NCBI GenBank assembly: GCA_963974965.1
Contig: CAXBEX010000006.1
Span: forward strand, 1-64,000
DNA: 64,000 bases
Reading direction: 5' to 3'
Source: Colwellia sp963974965
Lineage (GTDB): Bacteria; Pseudomonadota; Gammaproteobacteria; Enterobacterales; Alteromonadaceae
The notes under the pieces are model-generated. The model ran no database searches. It was not told the origin of the DNA and saw only the letters and a program-made list of their open reading frames with translations. Numbering within the stretch: the first letter of the stretch is position 1; each line of letters begins with the position of its first letter. Shown one piece after another: positions 37,802 to 45,413 of this stretch. Position numbers and translations under genes: made by a program.

Positions 37802-39327
37802 TGATTATCCCCACTAACAATACTCTGTAGACTTATTTTCATTGTTGTACCACTTGGCGGCTCTGTTTGACTAATGAGCGTAATATTACCGTTTAACCTC
37901 ATCAGTAATTCTTTAACAATAGTTAAACCAAGGCCACTACTTTTAATATTATAATCTTTGGCAGGTGTACCCTGATAAAAAGCGTCAAAAACTTTGTTTT
38001 GCTGCTCTGTTTTAATACCATTACCTTGATCAGTAACAGAAAACACTAACTGATGCTCACCAAGTGCTGAGAATATATGAATAACCCCCTGTTCAGGTGA
38101 ATATTTGATAGCGTTAGATAATAAATTATCAATAATTACATTAAGTTGCTTTGCATTACTTTCAATGGTTATGTTTGAATAATCTTTTTCTATTGTGAGG
38201 TGTTTACGTTTTATATCCAGTGTGCGTTCGCTTAGCACTTGCTCAATAAGTTCAGGCAAGTTGATTGTTTCTTTATCTTGTAAACTTGTTGAGTCTAAAA
38301 CAATATTGAAATCGAGTAACTCCTCAATCAATCGTTGTAAACGAGTCGTACTGTTTCTGATGATTTTAGTGATTTCTTGCTGATCACTATTAAGCGAACC
38401 GACACTGTTGTCATAAATTAGCTCTGTGCCTTCTCTTATTGCTGCTAGTGGTGTTTTTAATTCGTGAGAAATATGTCGAATAAAACTCGACTTCTGTAAC
38501 TCTAAAACATGTAACCGACTTCGCATACTATTTAAGGCATCATTAATTTCTTTGATTTCAATAAAACCAGCAACTGGCTTTTCTTGTAAATCAGCATCTT
38601 GTTGAAAGTTACCTTGTTGAAGTTGTTGAATCTTTAAAATTAGCTGCTTAAGCGGCTTAGTAATTAAAATAATAAATATACCGGCAATTAGTAGCGAGAT
38701 AGGAATAATGAACAAGCTTTTTAATAATGTATGGCTGACTTGTGCGGTAGCATTTTTAATTTCCAGAGCTTGTTGGTTAATAAATTCACTACTACGTGTA
38801 TTTATTTGTTCATTAATATTTATCAACCGTTTAAATTGTTTTTGTAATTTTTCTAATGAGTTTGTTTCTACTTGATTGTCGATAGTTAATAAAGCAGGTT
38901 TTGGTTTTATTATACTTTGATGAACCTGAAATATTGCTTGAGAAAATTGTTTGGTCAGTTGCTTTATTTCACCGTCATCATATTGAAATAGCTCATCGTT
39001 AGTTGACAGTAACACTTGCTGCTCAATGATATATTTATCTATTAATTCATTATCTTGTAATACTAAATACTGACTAGCATACCTTTCCATTTTTTTTAAT
39101 GTGTTATTAATTTTTTGATTAGTATTAATTAACTCTACTACAGAAAATATAGCACTAGCGCCCTGCTTAGAAAGCTGGTTCACTTGATTTGCGCTATACA
39201 AAAGCGCTAATACTAAAGGCAGTGCTACCAGAGTAAAGCCCAGAAAAGTTAGTTTTTTAATTGATAGCGGTTTTACTCGGTTTACTTTATTACCAATCAT
39301 TATCATCAATTTGTCTAGCCAAAGCAC
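37798..39327 (-). CDS. glrK: Sensor histidine kinase GlrK (QseE)
   Basis: 509 aa: a first membrane segment (about 28-48), a periplasmic helical domain (about 50-195), a second membrane segment (about 200-222) followed by a HAMP region, His in FIRHISHELKTPLAA (about 287), N-box LLSNAIKYSPEQG, and G-boxes DQGNGIK and SSGLGLTIV. Start GTG with AAGGA ten bases upstream; internal ATGs at codons 8 and 10 are alternatives. Phosphorylates GlrR. Confidence 0.88.
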   Translation of the reverse strand: MLWLDKLMIMIGNKVNRVKPLSIKKLTFLGFTLVALPLVLALLYSANQVNQLSKQGASAIFSVVELINTNQKINNTLKKMERYASQYLVLQDNELIDKYIIEQQVLLSTNDELFQYDDGEIKQLTKQFSQAIFQVHQSIIKPKPALLTIDNQVETNSLEKLQKQFKRLININEQINTRSSEFINQQALEIKNATAQVSHTLLKSLFIIPISLLIAGIFIILITKPLKQLILKIQQLQQGNFQQDADLQEKPVAGFIEIKEINDALNSMRSRLHVLELQKSSFIRHISHELKTPLAAIREGTELIYDNSVGSLNSDQQEITKIIRNSTTRLQRLIEELLDFNIVLDSTSLQDKETINLPELIEQVLSERTLDIKRKHLTIEKDYSNITIESNAKQLNVIIDNLLSNAIKYSPEQGVIHIFSALGEHQLVFSVTDQGNGIKTEQQNKVFDAFYQGTPAKDYNIKSSGLGLTIVKELLMRLNGNITLISQTEPPSGTTMKISLQSIVSGDNQ

Positions 39328-39403
39328 TTCGAAAAGATCCTTATACCCAATATATTAAGTAGTTGAACGCCTTTTTAGGCCATTTTAAGGGTAAATACAA
39401 TGA

Positions 39404-39609
39404 TGTCTCTAATTGGAGACAAGGTTCATGTTTTTAATTTATTCTATTAGTCACTGATATTTATCAATTTATTTACACCATCTTTTATTTAACGTTTTAA
39501 AAGTTTATCGAATAAAATCACCTGTTGCTATGTGGAGACAACCACAATGTTCAATTTGTTTTTTAATTAATATAAAACAACTAGTTATAGAGTTGGTACG
39601 GTGTGTGCA
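39404..39609 (+). promoter_or_regulatory. Sigma-54 promoter with two GlrR-type upstream sites
   Basis: TTGGTACGGTGTGTGCA (39593-39609) has GG-N10-GC spacing and close fit to the -24/-12 consensus. Upstream, TGTC-N10-GACA occurs perfectly at 39404-39421 and as TGTT-N10-GACA at 39523-39540; this is the published GlrR recognition pattern. The promoter points to the EF-hand gene at 39760. A CRP-like palindrome (TGTGT-N6-TCACA, 39618-39633) overlaps the expected start site. The rest of 39328-39759 is AT-rich with a hairpin near 39718-39743. Confidence 0.7.
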
Positions 39610-39759
39610 GTAACTATTGTGTGTTATATCACAATTGAGCACATAACGTGGCCAAACGGTTTAATGTGAACTAATTTAGCTAAGTAGTTATGTATTAATA
39701 ATACCAAGTTTATTACGTTATTTCCCGCTCAGCGAGAATAACAAAAAAAAGGATCTCAA

Positions 39760-40134
39760 ATGAAAAACATTAGTTTATTTAATGTCACTGCTATAGTGAT
39801 TATCGTTGCTTTTGCTTCTAGCTTTGTTAGCGCTGAAGATAAAGTAAATAAAGGAAGAGAAAAAACTCAATCTGATGTTGCTGAAGTAGTTGAAGTAGCA
39901 AAACAACTAAACTTCCCTGCTTTAATTGAAACGCTAGACACTGATAAAAATGGCATGTTAAGTCAAGCTGAAGTGTCTGCTGATCAAAATCAATTACTGC
40001 AAGAAGAATTTACTAAAATAGATGTTAATCAAGACAAACAAATTGATGAAGCAGAGTTCAATAACTACGCTGCAGTAATTAAAGATAAAGCAGTTAAAAA
40101 TAAAGCAGTAAACGTAGTAAAAAGCAGTATTTAA
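39760..40134 (+). CDS. Periplasmic EF-hand calcium-binding protein
   Basis: 124 aa. Signal peptide (about 1-25, cleavage near VSA-ED), a helical linker, then two EF-hand loops: DTDKNGMLSQAE (about 60-71) and DVNQDKQIDEAE (about 88-99), with acidic residues in positions 1, 3, 5 and 12. Predicted secreted to the periplasm and to bind Ca2+. AAGGATC ribosome site. Preceded by the sigma-54/GlrR control region, so likely a GlrKR target; followed by a terminator. Confidence 0.8.
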   Translation: MKNISLFNVTAIVIIVAFASSFVSAEDKVNKGREKTQSDVAEVVEVAKQLNFPALIETLDTDKNGMLSQAEVSADQNQLLQEEFTKIDVNQDKQIDEAEFNNYAAVIKDKAVKNKAVNVVKSSI

Positions 40135-40185
40135 TCTCAAATAAAAAGTAAATAAAACTAAATAATAGAGTTTCCCCTCTTTTTG

Positions 40186-40218
40186 CCGGCTGCGTCCCAA
40201 CTTTGCAGTCGGTTTTTT
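40186..40218 (+). terminator. Rho-independent terminator after the EF-hand gene
   Basis: Stem CCGGCTGC with GCAGTCGG (one G-T pair), 11-base loop, followed by TTTTTT. Confidence 0.8.
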
Positions 40219-40270
40219 ACTTCACTTGGTGTTATGTATTGAAAAACACCGTAACACTAAAGAGCAACCC

Positions 40271-40642
40271 ATGAGCGAAATGATTAGTCGACATATACAA
40301 ATAGATAATTGGATCTTTGAAGTAAAAATGGTGAGAGCTTTGCGTGTACAAAGTTATGGAGAACCGTATAGCGCGATTACTAATATCAATTTAAATGGCA
40401 GTAGTGCATATATAGATGGCATGATGCAAAAAAATCTGCAACAGATCAGTAATGAAGACATGCAGGTATTTAAAAAGTATTGCCAGAAAATGTCTATTAA
40501 GGAAATAAATATGGATTCAGGGAATATTTATTCAAGCAAGGTTAATTCAAGCAATGTTTATTCAGATAATGTTAATTCAAAGAATAACTTTTTAACAAAC
40601 CAGTCAACGACACAAGCGAATGCTTTATTTAAACGTGCTTGA
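40271..40642 (+). CDS. Hypothetical protein with Asn/Ser repeat tail
   Basis: 123 aa from the ATG at 40271, which has AAAGAG upstream; a GTG 45 bases earlier is less likely and lies too close to the terminator. The N-terminal 85 residues look structured (WIFEVKMVRALRVQSYGEPY); the tail carries three near-repeats of the type SNVYSDNVNS. No signal peptide. Family not recognised. Confidence 0.55.
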   Translation: MSEMISRHIQIDNWIFEVKMVRALRVQSYGEPYSAITNINLNGSSAYIDGMMQKNLQQISNEDMQVFKKYCQKMSIKEINMDSGNIYSSKVNSSNVYSDNVNSKNNFLTNQSTTQANALFKRA

Positions 40643-40663
40643 ATTACCCAAAATATAATGTTG

Positions 40664-40996
40664 TTAGCCACAACACTTTTTATATTTTTTGCCACTGCCA
40701 CATGAGCAAAGATCATTACGGTTCGGTGTTTTGTCAAACGTAGTAGTGGTTGGTTTATTTAGTATAGCGTTAAGTTCATTGATGTTTTCATCGACGGTAC
40801 TATCTACGGTAATATCGGCAAATAGCCCATTGTCGGTAACTAACGTCTCTACTGCTAGTTTTTTTTCTTCGCTAGTAACCACTAGCGTTAATGGGTGTTT
40901 TTCTGTGCCAAGCTTAACGTTACGCTTAGTATTATAACCTGTTTTAACATGGTTTACTCTGGTGTGGATACGCCCTTTATAATACAGATCGTGCAT
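40664..40996 (-). CDS. SEC-C metal-binding motif protein (PBPRA1643-like)
   Basis: 110 aa, ending in the SEC-C zinc motif NDLCSCGSGKKYKKCCG (C-x-C...CC), as in SecA tails. The N-terminal block YYKGRIHTRVNHVKTGYNTKRNVKLGT is typical of a small gammaproteobacterial family with unknown role. ATG start. Single gene, convergent with the hypothetical at 40271. Confidence 0.75.
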   Translation of the reverse strand: MHDLYYKGRIHTRVNHVKTGYNTKRNVKLGTEKHPLTLVVTSEEKKLAVETLVTDNGLFADITVDSTVDENINELNAILNKPTTTTFDKTPNRNDLCSCGSGKKYKKCCG

Positions 40997-41022
40997 GATG
41001 AACTCCGCTAATTAAATAATAC

Positions 41023-41046
41023 TAGAACGAAAAAAATCACGTTCTA
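41023..41046. other. Small inverted repeat in a 471-base non-coding gap
   Basis: TAGAACG and CGTTCTA with a 10-base spacer, close to the SEC-C gene start and so possibly an operator. The rest of 40997-41467 is AT-rich; a short GCGG-AGAAA-CCGC hairpin near 41080 is the only other structure I see, with no gene remnant recognised. Confidence 0.35.
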
Positions 41047-41467
41047 AACGCTGCTCAAGAGTCTGTATCTTGCTCAGTTGTTTGAGCGGAGAAACCGCTT
41101 GGATACATTGTCCCAACATAGGTACAAATGTAGGTAAAAAATAGAGGTGAAATAGTGGCATTATCATCAGTTATCATAAGTTAACTTTGGTCAATCTTTA
41201 TCTTCCTATGCTCACATATCACCCTATTAATTAAATAAATCATGTATTTAATTAATTAACTCAAATTATGAGTCAATTAGCATTGATAAACAACTTATAT
41301 TTAGGTCAGTGGAATGTCAGTTAAGTTAATACAACTAAAAAAAGAAAGAAATTCTCTGCCCTACCCGAAATTTAATAACTAAAAAATAGCTATAAAAAAG
41401 AACGGTGCAATTTAGAGAATTTATCATTACAATAATTAGCTAAACAATCTTAACGAATTATGCAAAA

Positions 41468-41974
41468 TTGACCGTATTAAAATACATTTCGTCTTATTCA
41501 TCAGAAATACAAAATCAAGTTAAATCTATGCTTGATAAAAAAACCTTGAGCAAATATTTACTTTCAAAATATCCTCAAGTTCATAACATTGTAAATGATA
41601 AAGCTTTAAAAACTTTCGTGATGGATTTAAAAAATCAATACTTAAAGAAGTCATCACCGCTAAGTAAAGTTCAGTTCGACGATAAAATACACGTGATCAA
41701 TAATGCACTGGGTTTACACAGTTTTGTTTCAAGAGTACAAGGCAGTAAATTAAAGAGCAAAAATGAAATTCGTATCGCCACAGTATTTAAATCAGCCCCT
41801 AAAGAGTTTTTAAAAATGATTGTGGTACACGAATTAGCGCATTTGAAAGAAAAGGAACACAAAAAAGCGTTTTATCAACTGTGCCGACACATGTTACCGA
41901 ACTATCATCAAATAGAGCTAGATTTGCGAATTTATCTCACACAAATAGACAGTATTGGAAAAATTTACAACTAA
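41468..41974 (+). CDS. YgjP/DUF45-like zinc metallopeptidase-fold protein
   Basis: 168 aa with VVHELAHLKEKEHKKAFYQLCRHMLPNY: a zincin HExxH (about 121-125) and a third ligand His near 132. This pattern matches the YgjP/DUF45 group (predicted metal-dependent hydrolase). The N-terminal half is shorter and less typical than YgjP. Only a TTG start is available and no clear ribosome site is seen, so the start is uncertain. Confidence 0.65.
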   Translation: MTVLKYISSYSSEIQNQVKSMLDKKTLSKYLLSKYPQVHNIVNDKALKTFVMDLKNQYLKKSSPLSKVQFDDKIHVINNALGLHSFVSRVQGSKLKSKNEIRIATVFKSAPKEFLKMIVVHELAHLKEKEHKKAFYQLCRHMLPNYHQIELDLRIYLTQIDSIGKIYN

Positions 41975-41979
41975 ATAAT

Positions 41980-42337
41980 TCAGCCTAATTTTTCGACACG
42001 TACTAGGTTGAAATCATTCGTTGGATGATATTGTTTAGACGCAAAGGTAAAGTTCCGCAAAACGCCAGGGTAAGTTAAATTACTAAAACTATACAAGTAG
42101 TTTTTAGGAAATACGTTGTTTAATACATTCCATAACGATTATTGAATGTCCATGGCGTACCACGAAGATTCAACTTGAGATACAACAGTACCATCATCGC
42201 TTAAGCACCATGACCTTTGGTTTCAATAACATCAACGGTTTGAAATTCACTTTTCCCGGAGAAAAGCACTTTTTCTACTTTAAATTTTATACCTAAAAGT
42301 CTTCAAAATTTTCTTCTATCTAAAAATCAGAGTGCAT
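41980..42337 (-). pseudogene. speE: Spermidine synthase remnant
   Basis: Minus-strand translation gives VEKVLFSGKSEFQTVDVIET near the 5' end, then after a deletion near 42205 continues as LSDDGTVVSQVESSWYAMDI, a stop codon, and SLWNVLNNVFPKNYLYSFSN through to a final stop at 41980. These read as the N-terminal and C-terminal parts of a spermidine synthase; about two thirds of the gene, including the decarboxy-SAM site, is gone. The start codon overlaps the speD stop, showing former coupling. Confidence 0.8.
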
Positions 42338-43289
42338 GATTTTCTCCTGAAATGTTGAGAATTATAGGCTCAATAAAGGTTGTTTGTGGCAGAATATAGT
42401 TGGTAAAGTTAACTAAATAACCGTTATCAAGTTTTTTGCTCACACGTGATTTACTGATGTATTGCGCTGGAATGAATTTCATTAACTTTTGTTCAAAAAA
42501 TTCTTCATTAAAGCTCATTAAATCAAAAGATTTTGGGGTCAATATCTCTAAAAGTATGGGCGCAAGTGTGAGTAAATCTATATTCGATTCAAAGCTAATA
42601 TAACTACTGTCTATTTGAGGTGTTACGTGAATTGTTAAATATTGTTGTTCATTAATCGCATTGAGTGAATAACCGTAGGGGGAAAATACGAAGTCATCAA
42701 TAATAAAACCAGGTAATATTGTATCAATACATAAGAATTTACGAATTTCTTGAGCGGATAAATTCGGCTGCGTTAAATGTTGAGAAGCCTGTTCACTTAT
42801 TTGATAGGCGATTAACTCGTAAGTAATATCATCATTATCGGCAGTAAAGCCGTTGTCTAAATGAAATACATAGTTGTGGTGACTGTCCATTTCGCCAAAA
42901 CGGTATGCTTTGCCGGGTAAATATCGATTAATTAATTTTATGTCGTCGCCAAAACAACTTGGCTGTGCGTTAGCAAAGTATTCATTCTTACGCTGATACA
43001 TTAACTGCTTAATCACTTTTATACCGAATTTTTGAATAAAAAACTCTACCGCTTTAACGAGTTGTGTTTCACCACAAGTTAATATCAATATTCGGTCTTG
43101 CCATACAAATAAGCTTGATTCAGACAATAAAAATGCTTTGCAGTAATTATTGCTAATCGAAGATAGTATGTGTGCCTGACTATAATTAACTAGCTGTGAC
43201 CAAAATTCGTCATTAATATCAGTAAGTAGAGAAAGCTGTTCAACATCAATTAAGATTTCAGCTTTTTTCTCTGATCCCTCAAAAAACAT
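42327..43289 (-). CDS. speD: S-adenosylmethionine decarboxylase, eukaryotic-type proenzyme
   Basis: 320 aa. FFEGSEKKAEI near the N terminus, self-cleavage site LSESSLFV (E57-S58, Ser becoming the pyruvoyl group), and Cys in ILTCGET. This matches the larger eukaryotic-type AdoMetDC rather than the short bacterial SpeD. It makes decarboxylated SAM for aminopropyl transfer. GAGGG ribosome site before ATG. Its usual partner speE directly downstream is destroyed, so the product may lack a user here unless another aminopropyltransferase exists. Confidence 0.85.
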   Translation of the reverse strand: MFFEGSEKKAEILIDVEQLSLLTDINDEFWSQLVNYSQAHILSSISNNYCKAFLLSESSLFVWQDRILILTCGETQLVKAVEFFIQKFGIKVIKQLMYQRKNEYFANAQPSCFGDDIKLINRYLPGKAYRFGEMDSHHNYVFHLDNGFTADNDDITYELIAYQISEQASQHLTQPNLSAQEIRKFLCIDTILPGFIIDDFVFSPYGYSLNAINEQQYLTIHVTPQIDSSYISFESNIDLLTLAPILLEILTPKSFDLMSFNEEFFEQKLMKFIPAQYISKSRVSKKLDNGYLVNFTNYILPQTTFIEPIILNISGENHAL

Positions 43290-43507
43290 AACAAGCCCTC
43301 AATAATAAAAACAGTGCGCCATTTTACAAATTTTTTTAATTTTATCAATATAATAATTTAGCTAACTTTCATAAAATAAACAGTAAAGTGGGTTGCATAG
43401 TTTAGCAATTATTGTTCAACAATTTTAACTTGTAAAAAAAATTATACTTTTATCTATTTTTTTGGATAATTACGAAAAATATTACCGCTAGGTATAACTG
43501 CTAAATA

Positions 43508-43807
43508 ATGAACATGTTTAAACAAATCAATATCGACTTAATACCTGCGCCAATACCTTTTGAAGGTACTCAAAAAAAGCACGGCCTGTTTCAAGACACA
43601 ACACACATCATCGGCTTTGAGTTTGATGGCACAGCATGCTTTAGAAAAGGCACTAAAGCTGGACCTAACGCACTCCATCATGTTTCAGATGGTATAGAGT
43701 CTTATTCACCGTATTTAGACGCAGACCTTGAAGATATATCATTTGTTGATCTTGGTAATTTACCGATTGATTTATCGATTCATGCCCACAGTTGGGTAAA
43801 AGTTTGA
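43508..43807 (+). pseudogene. speB: Agmatinase/ureohydrolase N-terminal fragment
   Basis: 99 codons only, where the family is about 300 aa. The opening IPFEGT...GFEFDGTACFRKGTKAGPNALHHVSDG and DADLEDISFVDLGNLPI are ureohydrolase N-terminal blocks. All manganese-binding motifs (GGDHS, DAHxD, SxDxDxxDP) lie in the missing part. The frame runs into an EAL-domain remnant. Divergent from speD, consistent with a former speB-speD-speE polyamine locus. Confidence 0.8.
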
Positions 43808-43932
43808 ATTTAACCCTAATTGCAGAAGGGGTAGAAGAATTAGCGCATGTTGATTTTTTAAAAAGTATACACTGTAATGAAATATAAGGTTATTGGTATA
43901 GTAAGCCTTTAGAGCAAGATATACTTATTTAA
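43798..43932 (+). pseudogene. EAL-domain (c-di-GMP phosphodiesterase) C-terminal remnant
   Basis: Frame one base off the speB fragment reads SLNLTLIAEGVEELAHVDFL, then KSIHCNEI, a TAA in place of a Gln codon, and GYWYSKPLEQ. AEGVE...FL...C...GY...KPL is the conserved end of EAL domains. About 130 bases remain, joined directly to the speB fragment, so the junction marks a deletion. Confidence 0.75.
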
Positions 43933-44083
43933 TTTATGAATAACTCCTCTTTATGAATAATTCACCTTTATGACCAGCGTCATTCGTTTTCCTCATATTA
44001 ATTATAAAGCGATATAATCAATTGAAATTACTTTGTGCCCTGATACAAGCAGTTAGACGTTGACGGGGTGTAGATCGCACTAG

Positions 44084-44518
44084 TTATTCAAGTGTTTTTA
44101 ATAAACCAATGGTTTTATCTCGCATTTCATCAAGCTCAGCTAAGATATTATCGGCATTGGTTTGATCATTTTCGATACCTTCCCAATTAATATTCCAAGT
44201 AGTACGTAAATTATCAGCGCTAGCTGGTAAAGGTGGCGGTAATACTTGAGATAAATCATTAATGGTTAAAACATAGGTCCAACCTGTTCTAGGATTTCCC
44301 TTATCGAGTAGTTCAGGATCATACCTGCGATGAAAAACTAACTGTTGTAATTCATTAAGTTTTGACAAGATCATAAATGAAGCAAAGCGTTGATTTCGAT
44401 TACCCTCGCTTTGCTCATTACGCCATGTGTTATAACTTAAACTGGTGAGTGCAACGACAAGACTTATAATTGCGACTGCATTGCGCCGAAGTTGACTTAA
44501 CAAATTAAAATTTTGCAT
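44084..44518 (-). CDS. Hypothetical membrane-anchored protein
   Basis: 144 aa with one N-terminal membrane segment (about 14-30, AVAIISLVVALTSLSY) and a soluble helical domain containing a Pro-rich stretch (VLPPPLPA). Probably faces the periplasm. Family not recognised. It follows a peroxiredoxin-like remnant and doxX on the same strand and may belong to that degraded operon. Confidence 0.55.
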   Translation of the reverse strand: MQNFNLLSQLRRNAVAIISLVVALTSLSYNTWRNEQSEGNRNQRFASFMILSKLNELQQLVFHRRYDPELLDKGNPRTGWTYVLTINDLSQVLPPPLPASADNLRTTWNINWEGIENDQTNADNILAELDEMRDKTIGLLKTLE

Positions 44519-44556
44519 AAAATTTAACTCTATTTTAATGACTGATGATATGAAAA

Positions 44557-44649
44557 TTATTTTACCCGCTCAAAGGGTAAGTGATCACCCTCATCTTTGC
44601 CGTAATATTCTTGCTGAACAATGCCATCGGTTTCGACTAAAAAGTCGAT
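44557..44649 (-). pseudogene. AhpC/TSA-like (peroxiredoxin-like) C-terminal remnant
   Basis: Reading frame directly after the doxX stop gives IDFLVETDGIVQQEYYGKDE then GDHLPFERVK and stop. The D-G-I-V...YYGKD-x-GDHLP pattern is typical of the end of AhpC/TSA-type thioredoxin-fold proteins. No upstream part remains, so the gene was removed by a deletion next to doxX. Confidence 0.55.
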
Positions 44650-44651
44650 AC

Positions 44652-45272
44652 TTAAGTGTTTAAGGAAAGTGCTCGTTGTTCTTTATACAAAGCTCGTTCA
44701 ACCCAATAATCAACACTAACATAACGTCCAGCGCCCATGAATAATAAGGCTAATAACATAATAAAGTAGGTGGCTGAAAACTCAATACCGTTATTTAACA
44801 TGACAACACTACCAGAAGAGGTGATGTAATCGTAATTGGTATGCTCTTGTAAGACATCTTTAACAATCGCTAATTTATTCGATGCCTCTATGACGCGTTC
44901 GTTGGCAAAAGGTGCACTTGGATCCGTGATGGCTTGCCAGCCATTATCCCAATGGACAGTACCCGCAGCTACGAGCATGGTGAACATTAACGGGATGGAA
45001 AACCATCTTACGGCAAGACCAAAGAAAAGCGCTATGGCACCGAAAAACTCGGTTGCTGTCGCTAAAATAGCCATTAAAAATGGAAAAGGTAATCCTAATC
45101 CCCATTCAGTATTACCAAACCATTCTACAATCCCTTCAAAACCCTCAATTTTTTTAGTACCTGCCATCCAAAATACAGGGACTAGATACATTCTCAGTAA
45201 TAACGGTGCTAAAAAATCAATTTGTCGCGTTTTATTTAATAATGCATGAATTTTTATCAGTAATGTTTTCAA
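44652..45272 (-). CDS. DoxX family membrane protein
   Basis: 206 aa with four hydrophobic segments. LLLRMYLVPVFWMAGTKKIEGF near the N terminus and ATEFFGAIALFFGLAVRW are DoxX signatures. Members are linked to quinone or thiosulfate metabolism or to methanobactin-like peptide clusters; the role here is unclear. The 3' end abuts the peroxiredoxin-like remnant. Confidence 0.75.
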   Translation of the reverse strand: MKTLLIKIHALLNKTRQIDFLAPLLLRMYLVPVFWMAGTKKIEGFEGIVEWFGNTEWGLGLPFPFLMAILATATEFFGAIALFFGLAVRWFSIPLMFTMLVAAGTVHWDNGWQAITDPSAPFANERVIEASNKLAIVKDVLQEHTNYDYITSSGSVVMLNNGIEFSATYFIMLLALLFMGAGRYVSVDYWVERALYKEQRALSLNT

Positions 45273-45413
45273 TGTGTGCCCCTTATCAAAAAATACCCAT
45301 AAAAAAGTAGTTATAAAAAGTAGTTTTTGATTAAATAGTCGTTAATGTATTACTTTGATGCTTTCCAATTAAAAAGGTTACAACTTTTTTGAAAAAACAA
45401 TCTAATACTATTT

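Noticed and set aside
39361..39385. Possible minus-strand sigma-54 promoter for glrK (TGGCC...GGCG)
   Set aside because: GG to GC spacing is 9 rather than 10 and the -12 element fits poorly.
39700..39750. Hairpin near 39718-39743 considered as a GlmY-like small RNA
   Set aside because: No U-tract after the stem and no recognisable GlmY features; kept only as a leader hairpin of the EF-hand gene.
44066..44076. GGGTGTAGATC, an 11-base match to the IS terminal repeat
   Set aside because: No further similarity on either side and no partner end; could be a solo end remnant, but too short to support.
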